DNA from: Pseudomonadota bacterium
GTDB taxonomy: Bacteria; Pseudomonadota; Gammaproteobacteria; Burkholderiales; Eutrophovitaceae
Direction: 5' to 3'
Assembly: GCA_002704665.1 (NCBI GenBank)
Contig: PAHB01000005.1
Span: forward strand, 1 to 19,121
Length of the DNA stretch: 19,121 bases
The notes below the pieces were generated by a model. The model was not told where the DNA came from. It made no database searches and worked only from the letters and a program-made list of their open reading frames with translations. The position numbers were made by a program, and so were the translations under genes. This document shows positions 1-7,191 of the stretch, one piece after another (the first letter of the stretch is position 1; every line of letters starts with the position of its first letter).

Positions 1-329
1 CAAGGCTGACCGATAATTATTGTTTATCGGGATAAAAATACCCCAAAAACAGCAGACGCTTATAAGTTGAAAATAGGGGTTCTTCTTTACAAACGAGCTA
101 AACGATTGAAAAATCCTTTAAATCTTGTTAGTTTCGGTAAGATTGCGAAATCTCTCGTACTCAAGGGAGCATCCCAACCTACAATTTGGGTGTCTAGACT
201 TTATTTTCATGAGGTACGGTGTTTTTTAAAATATGAGTTTTTTTATTTGGAATTGGCGAACCAGCTCTCGAGAAAGGCGGAAAGGGTTTGTCAAGGTCGA
301 ATATATATTTTGACTTCCGCGACATGTCG
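1..329. other. Non-coding or unassigned left edge
   Basis: No recognisable gene is visible here. A 7-bp inverted repeat (10-16 with 24-30, loop 17-23) sits at the extreme left, but no T-run follows it on either strand, so I do not call it a terminator. A TTG-initiated open frame at 67-333 (88 codons) has no convincing ribosome binding site and no recognisable domain. A perfect 12-bp palindrome (319-330) abuts the stop of the minus-strand sulfatase-like gene. The region is probably the 3' flank of that gene plus the edge of whatever lies to the left. Confidence 0.5.
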
Positions 330-1730
330 CTAAGGGCGGGTCGGGTTGTTTCTCCAGAAAATCGGCGCGTGATTTTCGTGTGGTCTAGCTAGATCTTTAA
401 GGTACTCTGAAGGTGCCATTTCCCAGGCAAAATCGTTAAAGCGTCGCAATAGTTTTTTTACAATTTCAGGCTCGGTACGAGATCTATTATTTTCTTCAGT
501 AGGATCATCCTGAATATTAAACAATTCAAATCTTGCAGGCAAAGTTGCGTAGACTATAAGCTTCCAATTATTAGAAATCAACGCGCCCCTGAACTCATCA
601 ACATTTAACAAAATCTCTTTGCGTGCGCTCAACCTTCCCTCGGAAATGACGGACCAAGCGTTGACTCCATCGGTTGGTTTAACCTGTTCATCTGAAGACA
701 GTGATGCCCCAGCCACGGTTAATAAGGTATTGTACATATCAGTAACATGGATTAGTTCGTTAGTCATTTGCGGCTTTATTTTGGAGGGCCAGTAGGCCAA
801 GGCAGGAACTCTTACTGCCCCTTCGTACAAGGAGCCTTTACCGTTAAAAAATGGTCCGTTGTTTGCTACTGCCAGTGGCACATCACCATCACCGGTTTTA
901 TATTTGTTTTTAACCGCTCCTCCATTATCACTGTGAAAAATTATAAGTGTATTGTTTTCCAATTTTTGCTCACGCAATGATTCGATAATTTTACCAACCG
1001 AATAGTCAAGAGCGGATACCATGGCGTAGTAATTGCGTTGGTTTTTGTTGGCTATATCACGGTATGATTGAAGATATTTTTCTGGCGCTTCAAACGGAAA
1101 CGCCGGATTTGGGAAGCTGATGTACAAAAAAAATGGTGTTTTATTCGCATTATCATTAATGTAGTCTTTTACACTTTTTGCAATGATTTCAGCGTCATAT
1201 CCTTCCACGTCGATTTGCTCTTCGCCCTCCCACCAGTCTAAATTTTTAGTGTCGGAGCTCTTAAAATGCTTCCTGCCTTTGTTGAGGCTCCCAAAGAAAT
1301 AATCAAACCCTCTTTCTGTGGGAAAAAATTTTTTTTTCGCATGACCGAGTCTCCATTCTCCAAAGGCCGCGGTCGAATATCCCGCGGTTTTGAGAGCCTC
1401 TGGTAACAGCCTTTCAGTTTCGGAGATACCGTAAGTGTTCCAAGGTAAAATCGACATCATCTGTAGTCCGTACCGCAAAGGATATCTCCCTGTTAATAAT
1501 GCGGCTCGCGTGGGGGTCGAGTAAGGTAATGTGTAAAATCGTTCCAACCTTGCTCCTTGTTTTGCCATTAAGTCTATGTTGGGAGTTTTTGCTACTCCTC
1601 CATGAAACCCCACGTCCTTCCACCCTAAGTCATCTGCCAAAATGTAGATGATATTAGGTTTCGAATCGGCGGCTACTGCGGGAAGAATGATATTGAGAAT
1701 AAAAAACAGAGCTAATAGATATAACCGCAT
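330..1730 (-). CDS. Secreted sulfatase-family protein with degenerate active site
   Basis: A 466-residue alkaline-phosphatase-superfamily sulfatase of the arylsulfatase B-like type. Sulfatases hydrolyse sulfate esters with a formylglycine made from Cys or Ser. A signal peptide is clear (residues 1-20, cleavage near AVA-A), so it acts in the periplasm or outside. The ADDLGW metal site (Asp33, Asp34), Asp268-Asn269 and Lys298 are present. The nucleophile motif is STPTR with Ser71 and Arg75, the Ser type, which in characterised systems is matured by anSME. Three normally catalytic positions differ: GKWHLG reads GEWRLG (Lys to Glu125, His to Arg127), and the PHxP-like His is Ala210. The fold is certain, but ordinary sulfatase activity is doubtful. 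It is transcribed divergently from the MoxR operon. No maturase gene lies nearby. The start has no strong Shine-Dalgarno but places the signal peptide correctly. Confidence 0.88.
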   Translation of the reverse strand: MRLYLLALFFILNIILPAVAADSKPNIIYILADDLGWKDVGFHGGVAKTPNIDLMAKQGARLERFYTLPYSTPTRAALLTGRYPLRYGLQMMSILPWNTYGISETERLLPEALKTAGYSTAAFGEWRLGHAKKKFFPTERGFDYFFGSLNKGRKHFKSSDTKNLDWWEGEEQIDVEGYDAEIIAKSVKDYINDNANKTPFFLYISFPNPAFPFEAPEKYLQSYRDIANKNQRNYYAMVSALDYSVGKIIESLREQKLENNTLIIFHSDNGGAVKNKYKTGDGDVPLAVANNGPFFNGKGSLYEGAVRVPALAYWPSKIKPQMTNELIHVTDMYNTLLTVAGASLSSDEQVKPTDGVNAWSVISEGRLSARKEILLNVDEFRGALISNNWKLIVYATLPARFELFNIQDDPTEENNRSRTEPEIVKKLLRRFNDFAWEMAPSEYLKDLARPHENHAPIFWRNNPTRP

Positions 1731-1925
1731 GACGTTTAAAGTTGTATATATTTTTTTAGAAAAAAAAATGTACTACAAAAAGAAAACTATTCCAAGTGGC
1801 AGTAGTTTAAAGAACATGGTTTTTATATCTGCCTTTTGGGTGTTATTATTGAGGCAGTCCGGTTTTTTGATGGATAAGATTTTGAACAGATTAGATTTTC
1901 CTACCTTTAGGTAAATAAAAAAACA
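1731..1925. promoter_or_regulatory. Divergent intergenic region
   Basis: This 195-bp, strongly AT-rich gap separates the minus-strand sulfatase-like gene from the plus-strand five-gene operon, so it should hold promoters in both directions. I see no close sigma70 match. The best plus-strand candidate (TTGATG near 1867, 17 bases, ATTAGA) has a poor -10. A short interrupted inverted repeat (1902-1906 with 1909-1913) lies just ahead of the start at 1926. The role is inferred from gene arrangement only. Confidence 0.35.
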
Positions 1926-3479
1926 ATGATTCAGAGTACTGACTTTATAGGCCCGTTGCTGACCCGTTTGCAGAATCGAATTTTTGTCCGCCAATTGGTG
2001 CGGGATCTAGGGTTGTTAGTCGCGATAGAGCTATTTGTTTTTTTTACATTTTCCGTAATTTTTGGAGTTGAATTATTTGATCTCGAGTTGAGTCATCTTT
2101 ACTTTTTTACGTTTCTGACAATATTAATAATTTTAGTGGGGATTTTTCGTTTTCGTAAAAAGGTTTCAAAGATGGATGCGGCTGTGTTGCTCGACAGGGA
2201 AAAAGATTTAAAGGATCAAATAAAGAGCGCATATTGGTTCAGTAGGTATCCTCAGGATTCTTCCTTCATACTGACTCTAATGCAGCAGTCTCAAAAAACA
2301 TGTCAAAGTGTCGAACCACACTTGATTGTGCCGATCAACTGGTTAAAACTTATTGTCAGTGTTGTAATGTTGCTAGTTGGGTTTGTTATCATCGGTTCCG
2401 TTGACGTTCAATTATCCCAAAGTTTGAGAATGACAATGTTCAATAGCCCGCCCGCCTCTGCTTCAGTTTTAGCGAATTCGCCCATAATTGTTAACGATTT
2501 CTCTTTGAGTGACGAGGATGAAAAAATGTTAATAGATGAATTTGGCTACGATCCAGTCGATGTAGAAACAAAACTGCCAATGGTCCTTAAAGATATGAAT
2601 GATGCCGTCAACATGCGAGCAGTATTGGCAAGAGATGGCCTCGAACAATTAGCTAAGGCATTAGAGGGCAGGGAGGCGTACGAAAAAATAGTGGAGGCAT
2701 TGCGTGAAGAGAGACTAAATGATGCGATTTCTATGCTGAGTGAGGTTGCAGATGCTGGAGATAAATTGAAACAGAAAACCGATGGTGGTCAGAATGAATT
2801 AGGGTCGGATGATAAAGATCGAGATTTCCTAAAAAATATCGATGAAGCAAGTGCAGAGCTGGGAAATTTAAGCGCCTCTGTCAATCAGGAAGCGCTTAAG
2901 CAAGCACTGCAAAGTATTGAGGATGCTCAATCAATGCTTGATGCTCAAGACGAAGCGCGAGAACTTAGCCAACGGACAACCACTATGGGGGCTCCACCAG
3001 ATCAGCTTAGTCCTCTTACGGCGGCGCGTTTTGGTGCGGAGGCTAATCCAACGGACCCCCCGGCGAATGCCCAAGCAGCTGGGACAAACATGCAGGGCGG
3101 AACGATGTTTAGGCAAGGAGCAGTGGCTCGCGGCGATTCTGATCAAAGTTCGGATGAAGGACACGAGGCGGGGGCTGCATCAGGAGACAGTGAGGCGGCT
3201 GAGTTAGAGGGAGTTGCAACCCCACGGCTTAATGTTAATCTTGAACTAGAGACGGTCCGGATAAATGATGGCGAGAGCGATGGTCGCTCTGATGGGGAGG
3301 AGTCGTGGTTTTACTCACCCACTCAAGAGCAAACCGCAGATGAAAGTGGTTTTGCTTATACGCCGAGAAATCAAAGATATATGGCGGCAGATGTTTTAGA
3401 GCGGCAGGACACTCCGATTAGGCAGAGAAGAATAATCAGAGATTATTTTATAAATATACATAAAGAGGACGATATTTGA
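1926..3479 (+). CDS. Membrane-anchored coiled-coil protein, first gene of MoxR operon
   Basis: A 517-residue protein of no firmly recognised family. Two transmembrane segments lie near residues 26-48 and 56-75, and a third near 140-158. A long, mostly hydrophilic, probably helical region follows (about 195-350), then a low-complexity Ala/Gly/Asp/Glu-rich stretch (about 355-465). The C-terminus is basic-aromatic, around RRIIRDYF (501-508). This layout resembles the large DUF4175-like proteins that open MoxR-DUF58-VWA operons in other bacteria. I infer that relation from layout and context, not from a diagnostic motif. It is the first gene of the operon and its stop overlaps the next start by one base (TGATG), implying translational coupling. 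A scaffold or inner-membrane component is the likeliest role. The Shine-Dalgarno before the ATG is weak. Confidence 0.75.
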   Translation: MIQSTDFIGPLLTRLQNRIFVRQLVRDLGLLVAIELFVFFTFSVIFGVELFDLELSHLYFFTFLTILIILVGIFRFRKKVSKMDAAVLLDREKDLKDQIKSAYWFSRYPQDSSFILTLMQQSQKTCQSVEPHLIVPINWLKLIVSVVMLLVGFVIIGSVDVQLSQSLRMTMFNSPPASASVLANSPIIVNDFSLSDEDEKMLIDEFGYDPVDVETKLPMVLKDMNDAVNMRAVLARDGLEQLAKALEGREAYEKIVEALREERLNDAISMLSEVADAGDKLKQKTDGGQNELGSDDKDRDFLKNIDEASAELGNLSASVNQEALKQALQSIEDAQSMLDAQDEARELSQRTTTMGAPPDQLSPLTAARFGAEANPTDPPANAQAAGTNMQGGTMFRQGAVARGDSDQSSDEGHEAGAASGDSEAAELEGVATPRLNVNLELETVRINDGESDGRSDGEESWFYSPTQEQTADESGFAYTPRNQRYMAADVLERQDTPIRQRRIIRDYFINIHKEDDI

Positions 3480-4474
3480 TGACTACCTCAGGGAGCGAAC
3501 AAGTAGAAAAATTTCAAGAAAAATTTGAACAAGTTAAAGATGAAGTTTCTAAGGTAATGGTAGGTAATGATGAAGTTATAATGCACGTCATGACTTGTCT
3601 GCTCGCGAAAGGGCATGTTTTACTTGAGGGTATACCTGGTGTGGGGAAGACAAAACTTGTTCAGACTCTCGCAGATGTTTTAGATTTGAGTTTTTCAAGA
3701 ATCCAGTTCACGCCAGATTTAATGCCCGGGGATATAATCGGGACAAACATAGTGAACGAAGACGATAAAGGTAGAAAAACCTTTGAGTTTCAGTCAGGGC
3801 CGATCTTTGCCAATATGGTCTTAGCCGATGAAATAAATCGCGCTACGCCAAAGACGCAATCGGCGTTGCTTGAGGCTATGCAGGAGAATAGCGTCTCAGC
3901 CGGGGGAGAGACTCGCAAGTTGGATCAACCAGTGTTTGTTTTGGCAACGCAAAATCCCATTGAGATGGAGGGTACTTATCCCCTGCCAGAGGCTCAGATG
4001 GACCGTTTTTTGTTTAAATTAAAACTTGATTTTCCCAGTGCAGAGGAATTACATACAATTGTTGATAGGACTACTCAGCGGGATGAGCCCTCCGTGACCC
4101 GTGTTTTGGATAAAGATCAAATACTCCAAATGCGAGACGTGGCAAGAGAAATGCCTATCGCGAAACCAATTCAAGACTACGCTGTTCGCTTAGCCCTCGC
4201 CACGCACCCAGAGGAAGAAAATTGCCACAATATGGTTAAAAAGTATGTAAGGTTTGGTGTTAGTCCAAGGGGTATCCAAGCGGTCATTCTGGGAGCTAAG
4301 GTAGCAGCTCTCTTAAACAGGAGAAGCTACGTAGCTAACGATGATATCCGCTCAGTGCTTCTGCCAGCATTAAGACACAGAGTTCTACTCAATTTCGAAG
4401 CAGAGGCGGAACAGCTTGAAACAGATGAAATTTTAAACGCTATTGTGGAGTCAGTTGCTGAGGCAAAAGCTTAA
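3479..4474 (+). CDS. MoxR-family AAA+ ATPase
   Basis: A 331-residue cytoplasmic AAA+ ATPase of the MoxR class, a chaperone-like family that usually works with VWA-domain partners to assemble or activate complexes. Visible motifs are Walker A GIPGVGKT (51-58), Walker B LADE (Asp117, Glu118), sensor 1 ATQNP (Asn159), the MoxR-typical YPLPEAQMDRF (167-177) and sensor 2 SPRG (Arg264). Length and spacing are normal. I chose the ATG at 3479, which overlaps the preceding TGA by one base and has an AGAGGA-like ribosome site about 8-11 bases upstream. A TTG three bases earlier is the alternative. The next genes are DUF58 and VWA proteins, the standard MoxR partners. The symbol moxR is a family name here, not a proven orthologue. 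Confidence 0.95.
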   Translation: MTTSGSEQVEKFQEKFEQVKDEVSKVMVGNDEVIMHVMTCLLAKGHVLLEGIPGVGKTKLVQTLADVLDLSFSRIQFTPDLMPGDIIGTNIVNEDDKGRKTFEFQSGPIFANMVLADEINRATPKTQSALLEAMQENSVSAGGETRKLDQPVFVLATQNPIEMEGTYPLPEAQMDRFLFKLKLDFPSAEELHTIVDRTTQRDEPSVTRVLDKDQILQMRDVAREMPIAKPIQDYAVRLALATHPEEENCHNMVKKYVRFGVSPRGIQAVILGAKVAALLNRRSYVANDDIRSVLLPALRHRVLLNFEAEAEQLETDEILNAIVESVAEAKA

Positions 4475-4514
4475 TTTTGGATTATTGGCTAAACATTTCA
4501 ATCTGTGAATTTAG

Positions 4515-5399
4515 ATGAGCTCCAAAAACTTTTTTAGTGGTGCATTTTTTCAACAACTTGAAAGACTTTCCGTTCTTTCAAAGGGTCGCGTCTCGAGCCA
4601 TCTCAGAGGTCATCATCGTTCGGCCAAGACAGGTTCTGGTATGATTTTCAGTGACTACCGTCCGTATGTTGGTGGAGATGATCTTCGAAATCTCGACTGG
4701 GGGATTTATCTAAGGTTGGATCGTTTGGTTTTGCGTCTTTTTGAGGAGGAAGCAGACCAGCCAGTTTACATATTTCTGGATGTTAGTAATTCGATGGATT
4801 TTGGAGTTCCGAACAAGCTTGAATTTTCCAAAAAGTTCTCAGCCGCACTGGCATATATTGGACTTATAAATCATGATCGTGTCAGTTTAACTACCTATTC
4901 TGATAATTTACTTCAAGTTGTGCCCGCGAGACGAGGTAATAAACAAATCTGGCGTACAATGCATCTCTTGGAACAGGTGAAAGCTTCTGGTAATACCGAC
5001 TTAAAAACTGCACTGAATCGTTTTTTTGGGGCAAAACGAAGTCGTGGACTAGTTGTGATTATTTCGGATTTCCTCGAAGCAGAGAGCTGGGATACTACTT
5101 TTAAGAGTTTGAGAACGGCTAAGCATGATGTGTTTGCTGTACATGTTAGCAGTCCGCAAGAGCGCGATCCAGAAGTGATGGAGGATATTTTACTTGTCGA
5201 CTCTGAGGACGGAGGCACTATAGATTTTCAAATGACGCAAGGTTCTCGTGACTTGTACAAACAAGAATTCCGCGCTCATGTAACAAGTTTGAAACAGTTT
5301 TTAAACCGTCTCGGGTGGGGATATTTATCAGCCTCAACTGATCTCGCCTTCGAGGATCTTTTTTTCCAAATCCTTAAAGAGAAGGGGCTGTTTCGATGA
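4515..5399 (+). CDS. DUF58 domain protein with VWA-like fold
   Basis: A 294-residue soluble protein with no signal peptide or membrane segment. It carries the DUF58 signature YRPYVGGDDLRNLDW (residues 48-62). The following VWA-like domain keeps MIDAS-type metal-ion positions: DVSNS (Asp89, Ser91, Ser93), Thr161 and Asp185. DUF58 proteins almost always follow moxR genes and are thought to be part of the same machine. The exact role is unknown. It lies 40 bases after the MoxR gene, and its TGA overlaps the ATG of the next gene (ATGA), so the two are probably translationally coupled. The ribosome site before the chosen ATG is weak, but the N-terminus matches the usual length of the family. Confidence 0.92.
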   Translation: MSSKNFFSGAFFQQLERLSVLSKGRVSSHLRGHHRSAKTGSGMIFSDYRPYVGGDDLRNLDWGIYLRLDRLVLRLFEEEADQPVYIFLDVSNSMDFGVPNKLEFSKKFSAALAYIGLINHDRVSLTTYSDNLLQVVPARRGNKQIWRTMHLLEQVKASGNTDLKTALNRFFGAKRSRGLVVIISDFLEAESWDTTFKSLRTAKHDVFAVHVSSPQERDPEVMEDILLVDSEDGGTIDFQMTQGSRDLYKQEFRAHVTSLKQFLNRLGWGYLSASTDLAFEDLFFQILKEKGLFR

Positions 5400-7186
5400 C
5401 AGTCTCTGATATGGTAACTTTTACTGCGATCGTGGTTTTAGTTTCGGTAATGATCATTGGGCTCTATATGCTTATTCCACCTAAGCGTCGGTTAGCCATT
5501 CCTTCAATAATTATTTGGCAGCGTTTCGTAAAAAAAATCAAGAGTAAGTTTGATCGAAAAAAATGGTTTTTCTCAGTTTTGTTGGCGCTTCTGATAGCTT
5601 CTATTTTAACGGTTGTACTTCTCAGCGATCGCTATGGAGAAGTGATAGGAATTAAAAACCGTTTGGTTCTCCTAATTGATAATTCGCCGTCTATGTCGAC
5701 TAAAACTTCCGATGGTGGTACTCGTTATGCGAAGGCCCTCGTGCTAGCAAAAAATATTATTGATGAATTAGACATAAATGCTCAAGTTATGATTGTGGAT
5801 GCACAGGGGTCAATAAATTCGCCCCGATTTGATTTGCCAAAGGATGCGATACAATTAGTTAATGATCTCCGAATTGGCATTGATCCATTAGGCAGCCTCT
5901 CCTCTGAGTCAATTTATGACAGCTTGCCTCGAGGTGAGCGTTACGTTGTAACAGACGGTGTATCAATGAGAAAACTGGATAGCTCATGGAATGTCATATC
6001 AGTCTTTGAGGAAGCTGAAAATGTTGGAATAACTCAATTTCGTGTTGATACAGTTCCGGGAGAACCAGAGAGGCAAAAAGCGTTTTTAACTCTTCAGAAT
6101 TTTGGTAAGAAAAAGCATGAGGTTGAACTTAAAATAAAAGGAGTTGGATCGCCTGAATTAGTTGAAACGATCGAGATAAATCCAAGCCAGGCAAAATCTC
6201 GGATTTATGATATCTCGCAGTTTGGCGAAGGTCCGATCACTGCGCGGATAGTCAGTGGTCGAGATTCTTTAGATCTTGACGATGCTGCTTACAGTTTTCG
6301 AAATTCTACCAAGCAACTTAGAATAGGTTTGGTTTCCAAGACAACAAAATATTTTGCCTCCTTACTTGAAAATTATCCCGGCGCAAAAGTAAAACAGTTT
6401 GATCCTTTTAACTTTAAATACCAGGGGAATATAGATTTTTATGTTTTCGACGATGTTTTTCCAGAAAAAGCTCCGGTGGTTCCCGCACTTTTCGTTAACT
6501 CTAAGGGGGCAAATTGGTTGCCTAATGGCCCAAAAATTGAAAATCCGACTTTTAAAGTTGATGCCAGAGGGCACCCTATATTTAATCAAGTTCTTTGGGA
6601 AGATATTTTTATTGACTCAGCAACATTGGGCAGCCCGATCGAACCTCACCAAGAGAGTTTAGTTGGGCTCAATAACAAAGCATCGGTTTTGATTCTTAAT
6701 AACTTACATCCAAGGTGGGTATGGATGGGATTTAACTTGAACGATTCGAATTTCGGGTTGCATCCGAGCTTCCCTGTTTTTCTCGACAATGTTATTCACT
6801 GGTTGGTTGAAGAGACTGTTGTAACTCAAATGGGTCTAGGTCCGGTTGAAGTTGATTTTTCAGGTGAGACAGTTTTGGGTGCTGACGGAGCCATTATTCC
6901 AATCACCGCTAATCTGATGGGTCAAACGCAATTCTTTGCAGGTAAGTCTGGTATTTATACAATAAAAAACTCCAATGATCGTTTAAAAATTATTATAAAT
7001 GGAATTAGTTACGAATTAAGTAATGTCAATTCCAGTTGGTTGAGTGCGGATGAGTCGGAGTGGGCGCTCCAAAAAAAAGGTTTAGTTTCGAACTTCCGGA
7101 ACCATGCGGTGTTGTTCTTGTTGCTTATCTGTTTGGTGCTTTTGATTTTTGAATGGTATACCTATAATTACAGGAAAACGGTTTAG
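5396..7186 (+). CDS. BatA-like membrane protein with VWA-like domain
   Basis: A 596-residue membrane protein. Two N-terminal transmembrane segments (about 8-27 and 58-76) flank a short basic loop, the layout of BatA/aerotolerance N-terminal regions. A VWA-like domain follows with DNSPS (Asp95, Ser97, Ser99) and VTDG (Asp187), but the usual MIDAS threonine is not obvious, so metal binding may be weakened. The middle (about 205-300) looks like a beta-sandwich, and about 308-380 resembles a Rossmann or amidotransferase-like fold. A C-terminal transmembrane helix sits near 573-590. The bulk of the protein is therefore predicted to be periplasmic. It overlaps the DUF58 gene by four bases and precedes the second VWA gene by five bases. 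It probably forms an envelope complex with that neighbour. Confidence 0.82.
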   Translation: MTVSDMVTFTAIVVLVSVMIIGLYMLIPPKRRLAIPSIIIWQRFVKKIKSKFDRKKWFFSVLLALLIASILTVVLLSDRYGEVIGIKNRLVLLIDNSPSMSTKTSDGGTRYAKALVLAKNIIDELDINAQVMIVDAQGSINSPRFDLPKDAIQLVNDLRIGIDPLGSLSSESIYDSLPRGERYVVTDGVSMRKLDSSWNVISVFEEAENVGITQFRVDTVPGEPERQKAFLTLQNFGKKKHEVELKIKGVGSPELVETIEINPSQAKSRIYDISQFGEGPITARIVSGRDSLDLDDAAYSFRNSTKQLRIGLVSKTTKYFASLLENYPGAKVKQFDPFNFKYQGNIDFYVFDDVFPEKAPVVPALFVNSKGANWLPNGPKIENPTFKVDARGHPIFNQVLWEDIFIDSATLGSPIEPHQESLVGLNNKASVLILNNLHPRWVWMGFNLNDSNFGLHPSFPVFLDNVIHWLVEETVVTQMGLGPVEVDFSGETVLGADGAIIPITANLMGQTQFFAGKSGIYTIKNSNDRLKIIINGISYELSNVNSSWLSADESEWALQKKGLVSNFRNHAVLFLLLICLVLLIFEWYTYNYRKTV

Positions 7187-7191
7187 AAAAA

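Noticed and set aside
10..30. Hairpin at the left edge as a terminator
   Set aside because: The 7-bp stem is real, but no T-run follows on either strand and the upstream gene is not in view.
67..333. Plus-strand open frame of 88 codons at the left edge
   Set aside because: It has a TTG start, no convincing ribosome site and no recognisable motif, and its end overlaps the sulfatase-like gene on the other strand.
1773..1994. Minus-strand open frame in the divergent intergenic region
   Set aside because: It overlaps the start of the clearly coding 517-residue gene, is AT-rich and Lys/Leu-biased, and shows no domain.
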